DNA of 64,000 nt, taken from NCBI GenBank assembly GCA_051252005.1, contig JBPOEZ010000004.1, positions 186,001 through 250,000 of the forward strand, in the 5' to 3' direction. Under the pieces are notes generated by a model. That model was not told where the DNA came from. It was given only the letters and a program-made list of their open reading frames with translations, and ran no database searches. The number at the start of each line of letters is the position of its first letter. The first letter of the stretch is position 1. Below, piece by piece: positions 1 to 8,592 of the stretch. This DNA comes from JACOMS01 sp051252005 (lineage in GTDB: Bacteria > Pseudomonadota > Alphaproteobacteria > Caulobacterales > Maricaulaceae). The translations under genes and the position numbers were made by a program.

Positions 1-513
1 TACGGCACGACTGAAATGCTAAACCGGATGCAACCCTTTAACGGCGGCGGAGAAATGATCGAAGACGTGTTCCAAGACCGCGTGACCTATAATGATGCGC
101 CCCATAAGTTTGAAGCCGGAACCCCGCCGATTGTCAACGCGATTGGCCTCGGCGCGGCGATTGATTGGTACACACAGTTTGACCCAGAAGAAGTGCGCTT
201 GCACGAAATGGCAATTTATAGCCATGCGCTCGACGGCCTGCGCGAAATTAACAGCTTCAAGCTGATCGGCGACGCGCCCAATAAGGGCTCCGTGCTGTCG
301 TTTAATCTCCAAGGCGCGCACGCTCATGATGTGGCGCAGATACTCGACAAATATGGGGTTGCCGTGCGGGCAGGGCAACACTGTACGCAGCCGCTCATGA
401 CCAAGCTCGGCATCCACTCCACGGCCCGTGCAAGCTTTGGCATTTACAATACGCTAGACGAGGCCGACCGCCTTGTTGAAGGCGTAAAGAAATGCGCGGC
501 CTTTTTATTATGA
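1..513 (+). CDS. sufS: Cysteine desulfurase SufS, C-terminal part
   Basis: PLP-dependent desulfurase that takes sulfur from L-cysteine for the SUF iron-sulfur assembly machinery. The reading frame is open from the first base of the window, so the N-terminal half, including the PLP lysine, lies upstream. About 170 residues are visible. The active-site cysteine is in the motif RAGQHCTQP, which matches the RAGHHCAQP loop of SufS-type enzymes, and GGGEMI and FEAGTPP are also typical of the family. It is followed in the same direction by sufT and sufA, the usual tail of an alphaproteobacterial suf operon. The family call is firm; only the fragment can be judged. Confidence 0.95.
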   Translation, partial: YGTTEMLNRMQPFNGGGEMIEDVFQDRVTYNDAPHKFEAGTPPIVNAIGLGAAIDWYTQFDPEEVRLHEMAIYSHALDGLREINSFKLIGDAPNKGSVLSFNLQGAHAHDVAQILDKYGVAVRAGQHCTQPLMTKLGIHSTARASFGIYNTLDEADRLVEGVKKCAAFLL

Positions 514-576
514 CGAGAATGACTATATTAACACCTACACCGCTCCTCTCGCTTTCGCGGGGATGAATGGAAAATT

Positions 577-1041
577 ATGATGACTGAAATGACAGACAGA
601 CAACGTGAAGCCGAAGCCATGGCGAACTCGCAAATCCCCGGATTGACGGCGGAAAACGACAGCGGCGAAGTTGCGCCGAAGCGTGATATGATTGATGTGT
701 CCGGCGCGCCTGCTGAGGCTCCAACCGACGAAGAGATCGAACGCATCACCGCCGACGTGATCGGACAACTTAAAACCGTCTATGATCCGGAGATTCCAGT
801 AGACATTTACGAGCTTGGCCTGATTTATAAAGTTGAGCTTGAAGATGATAGAACGCTTAAGGTCGATATGACGCTAACGGCTCCGGGGTGTCCAGTGGCT
901 GGCGAAATGCCGCTTTGGGTGCAAGATGCTTGCGCCGTTGTGGCGGGTGTCCGCAAGGTCGAGGTCGAAATGACCTTCGATCCACCATGGACCATGGACC
1001 GTATGAGCGACGAAGCGCGGCTTGAACTGAATATGTTCTAA
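577..1041 (+). CDS. sufT: SUF system assembly protein SufT (MIP18/DUF59 family)
   Basis: A 154-residue protein of the DUF59/MIP18 family, which helps mature iron-sulfur proteins. The first 50 or so residues are a polar extension. The DUF59 core follows, with the signature VYDPEIPVDIYELGLIY and the conserved cysteine segment LTAPGCPVAGEMP. The C-terminal part has the family's VEMTFDPPWTMDRMSDEAR. It sits between sufS and sufA. The start could be either of two adjacent ATG codons (577 or 580), and the ribosome-binding site is weak. The 63 bases before it contain a decayed copy of the GC-rich stretch also seen in the repeat at 1045. Confidence 0.92.
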   Translation: MMTEMTDRQREAEAMANSQIPGLTAENDSGEVAPKRDMIDVSGAPAEAPTDEEIERITADVIGQLKTVYDPEIPVDIYELGLIYKVELEDDRTLKVDMTLTAPGCPVAGEMPLWVQDACAVVAGVRKVEVEMTFDPPWTMDRMSDEARLELNMF

Positions 1042-1044
1042 TAT

Positions 1045-1123
1045 GTGTCACCTCGGACTTGATCTGGGGGCTCACAAAAAACACCCGGCTTTCGCGGGGG
1101 GCGGATAAAGTCCGAGATGACAG
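1045..1123. repeat. Palindromic intergenic repeat, copy 1 (degenerate)
   Basis: Outer arms TGTCACCTCGGACTT and AAGTCCGAGATGACA are inverted repeats matching at 14 of 15 positions. They enclose a GC-rich middle. This is a diverged copy of the GTCATCCC...GGGATGAC element found four more times in this window. It lies between sufT and sufA. Confidence 0.7.
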
Positions 1124-1139
1124 AAGAAAGGACAACAAA

Positions 1140-1505
1140 ATGGCCAGACGACCCAGACCAAAACTTGTGACCCTCACGGACGACGCGGCTGCGCGCGTGC
1201 GCGAAATTCTTGATGAACGCGGCGAAGGCTACTTGCGTGTTGGCGTTAAAAATGGCGGCTGTGCGGGCATGGAATATATGATGGATTACGTGTCCGAAAT
1301 TTCGCCGCTAGACGAGGTCGTCGAGGACAAAGACGTACAGATCGTGGTTGATGCTAAAGCCGTCCTTTTTATCCTTGGCTCTGTAGTCGATTACGAAACA
1401 ACTATTCTGCACACGAAATTCATATTCAGAAACCCGAACCAAACCGATGCCTGCGGGTGCGGGGAAAGCGTAACGATTATTCCGGCGGTCGAGGTCGCCG
1501 AGTAA
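1140..1505 (+). CDS. sufA: A-type iron-sulfur carrier SufA/IscA
   Basis: A 121-residue scaffold/carrier that passes Fe-S clusters to target proteins. The three conserved ligand cysteines are present: Cys41 in NGGCAGMEY, and Cys105 and Cys107 in ACGCGES. A longer frame begins at 1059, but it would run through the palindromic repeat. The ATG at 1140 follows GAAAGGACA, a good ribosome-binding site, so this start was chosen. It is the last gene of the suf run visible here. Confidence 0.93.
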   Translation: MARRPRPKLVTLTDDAAARVREILDERGEGYLRVGVKNGGCAGMEYMMDYVSEISPLDEVVEDKDVQIVVDAKAVLFILGSVVDYETTILHTKFIFRNPNQTDACGCGESVTIIPAVEVAE

Positions 1506-1576
1506 AACGTAGTCCGAAGTCACTTCCCATTCATAGGGGAAGGATAGGAGGGGGCTGTTTACCGCAGGACTAAAAT

Positions 1577-1933
1577 ATGACCCTCGAAGACTACGACCAA
1601 TTCTGCGCCTCTCTCCCGCAATCGGAAAAAGTGATCCAGTGGGGCGGGGCGCATGTTTGGAAGGTGGGCGGTAAGATGTATGCTGTGGCCGGATGGAATG
1701 AGGGCGAGGAGCTTGCCGTGACATTCAAAACCTCTGATATTGTCTATCATGTTTTAAAAGACGAACCGGGTTTGCGTCCTGCGCCTTATTTAGCCTCGCG
1801 CAGCATGAAATGGATACAGCATTTCGAGCCGCCAGGACTTCCTGACGAAAGCCTCAAAGAGCATATTGAACTCTCGTATAAAATGGCGATAGCGCGCATG
1901 ACCAAGAAAAAACAGGCCGAGCTTGGACTATAA
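1577..1933 (+). CDS. MmcQ/YjbR family protein
   Basis: A 118-residue protein of the MmcQ/YjbR (CyaY-like fold) family, often labelled DNA-binding on structural grounds but with no settled function. Visible family features are the N-terminal LEDYDQFCASLPQSEK, the central KMYAVAGWNEGEELAVTFK, and the C-terminal helix with SYKMAIARMTKKKQAELGL. It starts 71 bases after sufA and may be read from the same transcript, but its job is probably unrelated. Its end is 4 bases from the convergent VOC gene. Confidence 0.82.
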   Translation: MTLEDYDQFCASLPQSEKVIQWGGAHVWKVGGKMYAVAGWNEGEELAVTFKTSDIVYHVLKDEPGLRPAPYLASRSMKWIQHFEPPGLPDESLKEHIELSYKMAIARMTKKKQAELGL

Positions 1934-1937
1934 GGGT

Positions 1938-2342
1938 TTAGCCCTCAACTCGCCACGGCGGGAAGCGGCGATTTTCACCTGCTTCATAAATTCGAATACG
2001 GTTCCCGGATGGGTCAATGATATCAGCTTCTGTCCAGAGGTAGGATTGAGCTTTCGGCGCGGCGAGCGGCGTAAGTGATTTATCGCTTAGGAAGGCCGCA
2101 ACATCAGCGACTTCAAAATAGATGAGCGGACCATCGGTTGGCGCTTGCCAGCCAGTCTCAGTTCCGTGCAATGATAAGGTCGCAGGTTCGCTTTCGCCAT
2201 CAGATGGAAATTCAAAGCGGACATAACGCGGCGCGCTATCGACAATAAGTTTCAACCCGAGATTTTTATAAAAGGCCACGCTGGCGGGCATATCGACTGC
2301 GCCGAGCGTGACTTGATTGAGGCGTAGACCATGTCCTGACAT
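1938..2342 (-). CDS. VOC (glyoxalase/bleomycin-resistance) family protein
   Basis: A 134-residue single-domain member of the vicinal oxygen chelate superfamily. The N-terminal LNQVTLGAVDMPASVAFYKNLGLKL and the C-terminal IIDPSGNRIRIYEAGENRRFPPWRV are typical. The substrate cannot be told from sequence. It starts 5 bases after the MATE transporter ends, so maeB, the transporter and this gene probably share a transcript. A detoxification role would suit the neighbouring exporter, but that is inference. Confidence 0.85.
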   Translation of the reverse strand: MSGHGLRLNQVTLGAVDMPASVAFYKNLGLKLIVDSAPRYVRFEFPSDGESEPATLSLHGTETGWQAPTDGPLIYFEVADVAAFLSDKSLTPLAAPKAQSYLWTEADIIDPSGNRIRIYEAGENRRFPPWRVEG

Positions 2343-2347
2343 ATTGC

Positions 2348-3748
2348 CTAGCTTTCCCGTGCGGTCATCGGCGCGCGTTTCATTGTCCAGATAAGTGCAA
2401 TAATGCCTGAGATGAGATTAGCCGCTGCGACTCCGTAATAGACCCCAATGAGACCTGCCACTTGCACGCCGATAAAGATGAAACCGACATAGAGGATGAG
2501 CGAGCGAATAATAGTGTAGGCGAGGCCGTATAGCGGGTGCCCAATCGCATTGAGCCCCGCCGCGCTGACAAACACAAACCCGTAGCCAAAGAGGGTGACT
2601 GGCACGATGAAGAAGTAAGGGATGATCTTTTCGATTAGCGTCGTGTCGCTCGTGAAAATTCCGGCGACTTGGTGGGCAAAGACGGCCATGATTACGGCCA
2701 TGAACGAACACCAAATGAAGCAAATAATATAGCAAACCCTGAAGGTTTCTCTTACCCTAGCTGTGTTCCCTGCGCCTCCGTTTCGGCCCGTTATGGCGCC
2801 GATACAGGCGCTAAGACCGTAAATGACGCCGATGGATAATAGCTCTGCTCGGCTTGCAACACCGAAGGCCGCGACTTCTACGTCCGTTAGTGTGAGGCCT
2901 AAAATACTAACAGCAATGAAGGCCGCGACGGGTACAATAATGTTCGTGCCTGCGGCGGGAATGCCGACTTGCCCGATAATCGCCCAAGCCCGTTTAATGG
3001 AGTCCCATGTCATCTCTGCAAAGGAAATGGCCTTGCGGTGGAAGAAAATCATATAGAATCCGAAACAGGCTCCGGTGACATTGCCGACGAGGGTCGCCAG
3101 AGCAGCCCCCTGAATTTCCATTCTTGGGAACGGTCCCCATCCGAAAATGAGGAAAGGGTCGAGCACAATATTGATCAGCGCGCCCATAATCATGATGGTG
3201 CTGGGCAGAGCTGCCTCTCCGCCAGCGCGCAGGATGTTGTTGCTCATGGAGGCTACAGAGACAATGACCAAACCCGGAAGAGAGATGAGTAAGTAGCTCA
3301 CGGCCATGCTATGCACATCGCTGCTTGCGCCTGCGAATTTTAAAATTGTCGGGGCAATGCTTATCATGAACGCCACAAGAAGTGTCATGACCGTTAGGCC
3401 TAATAAAATGGCCGCCGCGCCGTGCCGTTTAGCCCGTTCCTCGTCGCCTTGCCCTAAGGCGCGAGACACCGCCGACATGGTTCCGGCCCCAAGTCCGATA
3501 TTGGCGCTGTTGCCAATGAAAGTCAGCGGCCATGCATAGGTCATAGCGGCCAAAGCCCAGATCGCTAAGTCAGGACGAGCGTCGTCCGACAGTCGACCGA
3601 GATAGATCGTATCGACAATACCGGTAGAGACCATGGCCAAGACGGCCAAAGAGAAAGGGCCCATCATGCGCAGCACATGCCGAAGGATGGAGCCCTTTAA
3701 GACATTTGTACGTTGAAAAACCTCATCAGGGGTTTCTGTCTCAGCCAC
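2348..3748 (-). CDS. MATE family efflux transporter
   Basis: A 466-residue inner-membrane protein with about 12 hydrophobic segments and the two-fold repeat of the MATE/MOP superfamily, which exports drugs or metabolites using an ion gradient. Typical patches are the opening ILRHVLRMMGPFSLAVLAM, STGIVDTIYLGRL, and ASMSNNILRAGGEAALPSTIM in the middle. Translation starts at a GTG placed directly after the stop codon of maeB with no base between, which points to translational coupling. The substrate is unknown. Confidence 0.9.
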   Translation of the reverse strand: MAETETPDEVFQRTNVLKGSILRHVLRMMGPFSLAVLAMVSTGIVDTIYLGRLSDDARPDLAIWALAAMTYAWPLTFIGNSANIGLGAGTMSAVSRALGQGDEERAKRHGAAAILLGLTVMTLLVAFMISIAPTILKFAGASSDVHSMAVSYLLISLPGLVIVSVASMSNNILRAGGEAALPSTIMIMGALINIVLDPFLIFGWGPFPRMEIQGAALATLVGNVTGACFGFYMIFFHRKAISFAEMTWDSIKRAWAIIGQVGIPAAGTNIIVPVAAFIAVSILGLTLTDVEVAAFGVASRAELLSIGVIYGLSACIGAITGRNGGAGNTARVRETFRVCYIICFIWCSFMAVIMAVFAHQVAGIFTSDTTLIEKIIPYFFIVPVTLFGYGFVFVSAAGLNAIGHPLYGLAYTIIRSLILYVGFIFIGVQVAGLIGVYYGVAAANLISGIIALIWTMKRAPMTARES

Positions 3749-6040
3749 CTAGTCTTCTCTGTGAGACGGTGCGAACGCGGCAAGCGTGGCCATTTGCGTG
3801 ATCTCTGAAGCCGTTGCGCCGAGGCGGCAAATCTGAACTGGCTTTTCTAGGCCCGTCAAAAACGGCCCAAGAACCGTCGTTCCGCCGACGGCCTTAAGAA
3901 GCTTCGCTGAGATTGAGGCCGAATGAATAGCAGGCATGACAAGCACATTCGCTGCGTCCGTTAGGCGCGAGAAGGGGTAAGTCAGAGAGTGAAGTGGATC
4001 CAGCGCCACGTCGGCGGCCATGTCGCCTTCATATTCAAATTCAGCTTCGCGTTCATCCAAAATGCTCACAGCCTCGCGTACTTTTTTCATGCGCTCGCCA
4101 GGAGGGTTTCCGAAGGTGGAGTAGGATAAAAACGCCACGCGGGGTTCAAAACCAAACTGACGCGCAAATCCGGCTGTAGTCTCGGCAATGTCAGCGAGAT
4201 CAACAGCGGTAGGGAGTTCGGTAATATTGGTGTCTGCAATGAATAATGTGCGAGACTTATTGATGACTACCGAGACGCCCATTGTGCGTTCATGATCATC
4301 ATGGGCTAAAACAAGGCGGACATCGTTGAGCGCAATATCATAGCCGCGCGTCACGCCTGTAACCATTCCGTCTGCAAGGCCGTGATGCAACATCAAAGCA
4401 GAGAAGACATTCCGGTCATTATTAACAAGCCGCTGCACGTCGCGGCGTAGGAATCCGCGCCGCTGTAGCTTTTTGTAAAGCGTTTCGACAAACTCCGCAT
4501 TGCGATCAAAAAGACGGGCATTAAGAATAGTCAGGCTCTCAGGGTTTTCGACCCCGAGTAACTTCATATTGTTGAGAATCGGGTCTTCACGGCCGATGAG
4601 GATAGCTTTGCCGAGACCGCGTTGCTGAAAGGATTGCGCAGCGCGAATGACGGCGGGTTCTTCGCCTTCGGCAAAAATGATCGTCTTGGGATTATCGACA
4701 ACAGAGGCGGAGATACCCTGCAAGAGCGCAGCCGTAGGGTCCTGTCGCCGCGCGAGTGAGCGTTTATAAGCCTCCATATCTTCAATAGGCTTACGGGCCA
4801 CGCCTGTATCCATAGCGGATTGGGCCACATAAGGCGGGATTTCGGAAATAAGACGCGGATCGAACGGCGCGGGGATAATATATTCGCGGCCATATTTCGG
4901 GCGGCGGCCATGATAAGCCGCAGCCACTTCTTCTGGAACATCTTGACGTGCAAGATCAGCTAGGGCGCGGGCGCAGGCGAGTTTCATCTCTTCATTGACG
5001 TTGCGCGCGCGTACATCGAGCGCGCCGCGGAAGATATAAGGGAAACCGAGGACATTATTGACCTGATTTGGATAGTCAGAACGCCCAGTCGCAATGATAG
5101 CATCATCCCGGACTTCTTTGATCTCTTCTGGCGTAATTTCTGGATCAGGATTCGCCATGGCAAAAATTATCGGGTCTTTGTTCATGGACTTGATCATGTC
5201 TTTGGTGACAATTCCGGCCACGGATAAACCTAAGAATATGTCAGCTCCAACCATGACTTCTTCAAGGGTGCGCATTTTCGTGTCAGAAGCGTGCGGTGTT
5301 TTCCATTGGTCCATCGCTTCTGCACGGCCTCTATAGACGACACCGTGACTATCTAAAATGATTGCATTTTCATCTTTTACGCCGAGCCGCTTAATGAGAC
5401 TCAAGACAGAAAGACCCGCCGCGCCCGCGCCAGAGACGACGACCTTGGCATCTTCAAAACGACGCCCCGTTAAGTGACAGGCATTAATTAGCCCAGCCGT
5501 GGCGATAATGGCCGTTCCGTGCTGATCATCATGAAAGACGGGAATATCCAGCGCGTCGCGAAGCTGCTGCTCAATTATAAAACATTCAGGTGCACGGATG
5601 TCTTCGAGATTAATGCCGCCAAATGTGTTGCCGAATCGGCGAACGCATTCGATAAATTTATCTGCGTCTGTTTCTTCGACTTCAATGTCAAACGAATCAA
5701 TATCAGCAAAGCGCTTAAACAAGACGCACTTGCCTTCCATGACTGGCTTAGAGGCCGCTGGCCCTAAATTGCCAAGACCTAATATCGCAGTACCGTTAGA
5801 GATAACGGCGACCATGTTGCCTTTAGAAGTATAATCATAAACAAGGTCAGGGTCTTCAGCTATGGCCTCGACAGGAATGGCTACACCGGGAGAGTAGGCG
5901 AGGGATAAGTCGCGCTGCGTTGCCATTGGCTTCGTCGGTAGAAGTGCTAATTTTCCGGGCACCGGATGCGAGTGAAAGTCCAAAGCTTGCTGATCTGTTA
6001 TAAAAGTTTTTTTCGGTGGACGTGTAGTGAGTTTAGCCAC
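3749..6040 (-). CDS. maeB: NADP-dependent malic enzyme with phosphotransacetylase-like domain
   Basis: A 763-residue enzyme converting malate to pyruvate and CO2 with NADP reduction. Residues 1 to about 420 are the malic enzyme (LAYSPGVAIPVEAI, DIEVEETDADKF, DDQHGTAIIATAGLINA, nucleotide-binding VVVSGAGAAGLSVLSLIKR). From about residue 440 onward is the phosphate acetyltransferase-like domain typical of MaeB, which in relatives is regulatory and binds acetyl-CoA. Length matches E. coli MaeB (759). It is first in a reverse-strand run with the MATE and VOC genes, and is divergent from glnB across 254 bases. Confidence 0.96.
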   Translation of the reverse strand: MAKLTTRPPKKTFITDQQALDFHSHPVPGKLALLPTKPMATQRDLSLAYSPGVAIPVEAIAEDPDLVYDYTSKGNMVAVISNGTAILGLGNLGPAASKPVMEGKCVLFKRFADIDSFDIEVEETDADKFIECVRRFGNTFGGINLEDIRAPECFIIEQQLRDALDIPVFHDDQHGTAIIATAGLINACHLTGRRFEDAKVVVSGAGAAGLSVLSLIKRLGVKDENAIILDSHGVVYRGRAEAMDQWKTPHASDTKMRTLEEVMVGADIFLGLSVAGIVTKDMIKSMNKDPIIFAMANPDPEITPEEIKEVRDDAIIATGRSDYPNQVNNVLGFPYIFRGALDVRARNVNEEMKLACARALADLARQDVPEEVAAAYHGRRPKYGREYIIPAPFDPRLISEIPPYVAQSAMDTGVARKPIEDMEAYKRSLARRQDPTAALLQGISASVVDNPKTIIFAEGEEPAVIRAAQSFQQRGLGKAILIGREDPILNNMKLLGVENPESLTILNARLFDRNAEFVETLYKKLQRRGFLRRDVQRLVNNDRNVFSALMLHHGLADGMVTGVTRGYDIALNDVRLVLAHDDHERTMGVSVVINKSRTLFIADTNITELPTAVDLADIAETTAGFARQFGFEPRVAFLSYSTFGNPPGERMKKVREAVSILDEREAEFEYEGDMAADVALDPLHSLTYPFSRLTDAANVLVMPAIHSASISAKLLKAVGGTTVLGPFLTGLEKPVQICRLGATASEITQMATLAAFAPSHRED

Positions 6041-6294
6041 GAATATCTCCCTGTCAGAATATGCGCCTGTTTAACGACTCTGTGCCCGTCTTCATAGTCC
6101 TAAGGTCGATGTCCAGCATTATTTGAGACAGGAATTCGCCCAATATTTCACCGGCTTGATTTTTTTATGAACAAAAATAAGGCGCTCCGAGCCTCAAGCA
6201 GACCTGTTGGCGTGTTTGAAGCGGTCTGCAGCTCGACTCACGCGCTTCAGGGACTACAACAGACTCACAACTTTGACCCTGCCGGAGATCACCA
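6041..6294. promoter_or_regulatory. Divergent promoter region maeB / glnB
   Basis: The 254 bases between maeB (reverse) and glnB (forward) must carry promoters for both. I looked for a sigma-54 element (TGGCAC-N5-TTGC) and for NtrC half-sites before glnB and found no convincing match. The ribosome-binding site GGAG lies about 7 bases before the glnB ATG. Confidence 0.45.
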
Positions 6295-6633
6295 ATGAAG
6301 AAAATTGAAGCCATCATCAAACCGTTCAAACTTGATGAAGTAAAAGAAGCCCTCCAAGAAGTCGGATTGCAGGGGATGACTGTCCTCGAAGCAAAAGGCT
6401 TCGGCCGCCAGAAGGGCCACACAGAGCTTTACCGCGGTGCAGAATATGTCGTCGATTTCCTACCGAAATTAAAACTCGAACTTGTCGTCGCTGATGACCA
6501 AGTCGAAGCCGCGCTCGAAGCTATTCAAACAGCCGCGAAGACAGGCAAAATTGGCGACGGTAAAGTCTTCGTCTCTGATGTTTCGCAAGCCATTCGTATT
6601 CGTACTGGTGAGTCTGGCGACGCCGCGCTTTAA
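6295..6633 (+). CDS. glnB: Nitrogen regulatory protein P-II
   Basis: A 112-residue PII signal protein that reports nitrogen and 2-oxoglutarate status to glutamine synthetase adenylyltransferase and NtrB. Tyr51, the uridylylation site, is in the T-loop RGAEYVVDFLPK. The family's C-terminal signature is seen as TGKIGDGKVFVSDVSQAIRIRTGE. It lies 51 bases before glnA, the standard alphaproteobacterial glnB-glnA operon, so this is GlnB rather than GlnK, which usually pairs with amtB. Confidence 0.97.
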   Translation: MKKIEAIIKPFKLDEVKEALQEVGLQGMTVLEAKGFGRQKGHTELYRGAEYVVDFLPKLKLELVVADDQVEAALEAIQTAAKTGKIGDGKVFVSDVSQAIRIRTGESGDAAL

Positions 6634-6684
6634 CGCATCATTTAAATCTATATTGACACAGCATAAACCAGGGAAGGATTAGTC

Positions 6685-8088
6685 ATGTCAGAAAAACTAC
6701 TCAAAAAAATCAAGGACGAGAACATTAAGTTCGTCGATCTCCGCTTCACAGACCCGAAAGGCAAAATGCAGCACGTCACGTTCCACTCGGATCTTGTTGA
6801 TGAAGACCTCTTCGTAGACGGAACAATGTTTGACGGCTCATCCATTGCGGGCTGGAAAGACATCAACGAATCCGACATGGTTTTGTTGCCAGACGCTAGC
6901 ACAGCGAAAATGGACCCGTTCTTTCAGCAAGACACACTTGCTGTTTTCTGTGATATCTTAGAGCCAGATACCGCTGAGCCTTATAACCGTGACCCACGCG
7001 GCACGGCTAAGGCGGCTGAGAACTACATGCGTTCAGCTAAAGTCGGCGACGAAGTGTATTTCGGCCCAGAAGCTGAATTCTTTGTTTTTGATGATGTACG
7101 CTGGAACACGGAGCAAAATGTAACGGGTTACTCTATTGACTCGTCTGAATTGCCGCAAAACACGGGCACTCAGTATACAGGCGGTAATATGGGCCACCGT
7201 CCGGGACCAAAGGGCGGTTATTTCCCTGTGCCTCCAGTTGATTCTGCTCAGGATATGCGCTCTGAAATGCTTTCCATTATGGAAGAACTTGGCCTTCGCC
7301 CTGAAAAGCATCACCACGAAGTGGCCCCCGCTCAGCACGAGCTTGGCATGCAGTTTGATACGCTCCTACAAATGGGCGACAACATGCAGCTGTACAAATA
7401 TATCGTTCACAATGTGGCGCATGCATACGGTAAAACAGCGACTTTCATGCCAAAACCAACGTGGAATGATAACGGCACAGGGATGCACGTTCACATGTCG
7501 ATCTGGAAAGATAAGAAGCCTTTATTTGCGGGTAATGAGTATGCTGGCCTGTCTGAGCAGTGCCTCTATTACATTGGCGGCGTGATCAAACACGCGAAAG
7601 CAATCAACGCTTTTGCCAACGCGTCTACGAACTCTTACAAGCGTTTGGTTCCTGGCTTCGAAGCGCCAGTTATGCTCGCTTACTCTGCGCGTAACCGCTC
7701 TGCGTCTGTGCGTATTCCTTGGACTGCGTCTCCGAACGGTAAGCGTCTAGAAGTACGTTTCCCTGATCCAGCGGGTAACCCGTATCTCACATACACAGCG
7801 CTTCTTATGGCCGGTCTTGACGGTATCAAAAACAAAATCCACCCGGGCGATCCAATGGACAAAGATCTCTACGATCTTCCGCCAGCCGAAGCGGCCTCTA
7901 TCCCGCAAGTGGCCGGAAGCCTTCGCGAAGCGCTTGAGAACCTTGATGGCGACCGTGACTTCCTAAAAGCCGGAAACGTGTTTGATGATGACCAAATCGA
8001 TGCCTACATCGAAATGAAAATGGAAGAAGTCCACCGCCTAGCGATGCACCCACACCCAGTCGAATTCGACATGTATTACAGCTGCTAA
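6685..8088 (+). CDS. glnA: Glutamine synthetase type I
   Basis: A 467-residue class I glutamine synthetase that makes glutamine from glutamate, ammonia and ATP. The N-terminal MFDGSSIAGW, the glutamate-binding NGTGMHVHMS, and the catalytic-loop KRLVPGFEAPV with RNRSASVRIP are all intact. The adenylylation tyrosine is in KDLYDLPP near residue 396, so activity is likely switched by GlnE, with GlnB as partner. The start follows GGGAAGGATTAGTC, a good ribosome-binding site. A strong terminator follows the gene. Confidence 0.98.
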   Translation: MSEKLLKKIKDENIKFVDLRFTDPKGKMQHVTFHSDLVDEDLFVDGTMFDGSSIAGWKDINESDMVLLPDASTAKMDPFFQQDTLAVFCDILEPDTAEPYNRDPRGTAKAAENYMRSAKVGDEVYFGPEAEFFVFDDVRWNTEQNVTGYSIDSSELPQNTGTQYTGGNMGHRPGPKGGYFPVPPVDSAQDMRSEMLSIMEELGLRPEKHHHEVAPAQHELGMQFDTLLQMGDNMQLYKYIVHNVAHAYGKTATFMPKPTWNDNGTGMHVHMSIWKDKKPLFAGNEYAGLSEQCLYYIGGVIKHAKAINAFANASTNSYKRLVPGFEAPVMLAYSARNRSASVRIPWTASPNGKRLEVRFPDPAGNPYLTYTALLMAGLDGIKNKIHPGDPMDKDLYDLPPAEAASIPQVAGSLREALENLDGDRDFLKAGNVFDDDQIDAYIEMKMEEVHRLAMHPHPVEFDMYYSC

Positions 8089-8106
8089 GGCAGACTAATT
8101 TTAAAG

Positions 8107-8138
8107 AAAAAGCCGGGCCTCTAGGGTCCGGCTTTTTT
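8107..8138 (+). terminator. Rho-independent terminator after glnA
   Basis: AAAAGCCGG and CCGGCTTTTTT form a GC-rich hairpin with an 11-base loop and a run of T residues, 18 bases after the glnA stop. The A-rich 5' side could make it partly bidirectional. Confidence 0.9.
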
Positions 8139-8592
8139 GTGTTCAGGGGGCAGGTTGTTGCGCTCGGTCTAGTGTCCTTCACCATAAGCGGAAACTGCTA
8201 GTCAGACGATAAAGATTAATCCCAAATAACCTATGTGTATGAGTATTCTTACGCTGCGACGTGGCCGGATCAGCGCCTCCTAGTCCCCGCAGAGTAATAT
8301 ACGTTGGTGACTATGCCAATAAGGATAGGTGCGCGGCTTCTAGACCGCATGAGTGACAGTTACGTTTCCCGATTCTAAGACCTAAACTGCGTTCATGCCG
8401 ACATAGGAGACTAGGGTGATTAGGCCTGCAAACCCTTTGCGGGCGAGGCTTACTTACGTGGCGGGTTAGTGTTTTTGCTGTCAGAATCTCGATGATGCCG
8501 CTCTGCAAGTGAATATTCGCGGGGCAAAGCTCATGCCCCAGCTGCTGATAGGCACACCTATTTGACCATTCCAGTCAACCGGCTTTAGGTCT
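8139..8592. other. Convergent gene-free stretch of about 450 bases
   Basis: Between the glnA terminator and the end of the reverse-strand ligase-like gene there is no open frame with coding character on either strand. I searched by eye for RNase P, SRP and 6S RNA landmarks, tRNA T-arms and the tmRNA tag and found none; ssrA is elsewhere at 20236. The region is longer than a convergent gap normally needs to be. It may hold an unrecognised small RNA or a decayed gene. Confidence 0.5.

Noticed and set aside
6121..6294. Possible sigma-54 promoter before glnB (TGGCGTGTTTGAAGC)
   Set aside because: Spacing and the second half do not match TGGCAC-N5-TTGC, and no NtrC sites were found.
7136..7585. 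Long alternative-frame ORF inside glnA (149 residues)
   Set aside because: It lies wholly within the strongly conserved glnA frame and has no family features, so it is a shadow frame.
8401..8475. Possible tmRNA tag-like frame (GCAAACCCT...TAG)
   Set aside because: The clear tmRNA with matching acceptor stem is at 20236-20522; this frame lacks the ANDN start and the Ala-Ala end.
8311..8508. A 65-residue reverse-strand frame in the gap after glnA
   Set aside because: Its composition and lack of a ribosome-binding site give no support for coding.
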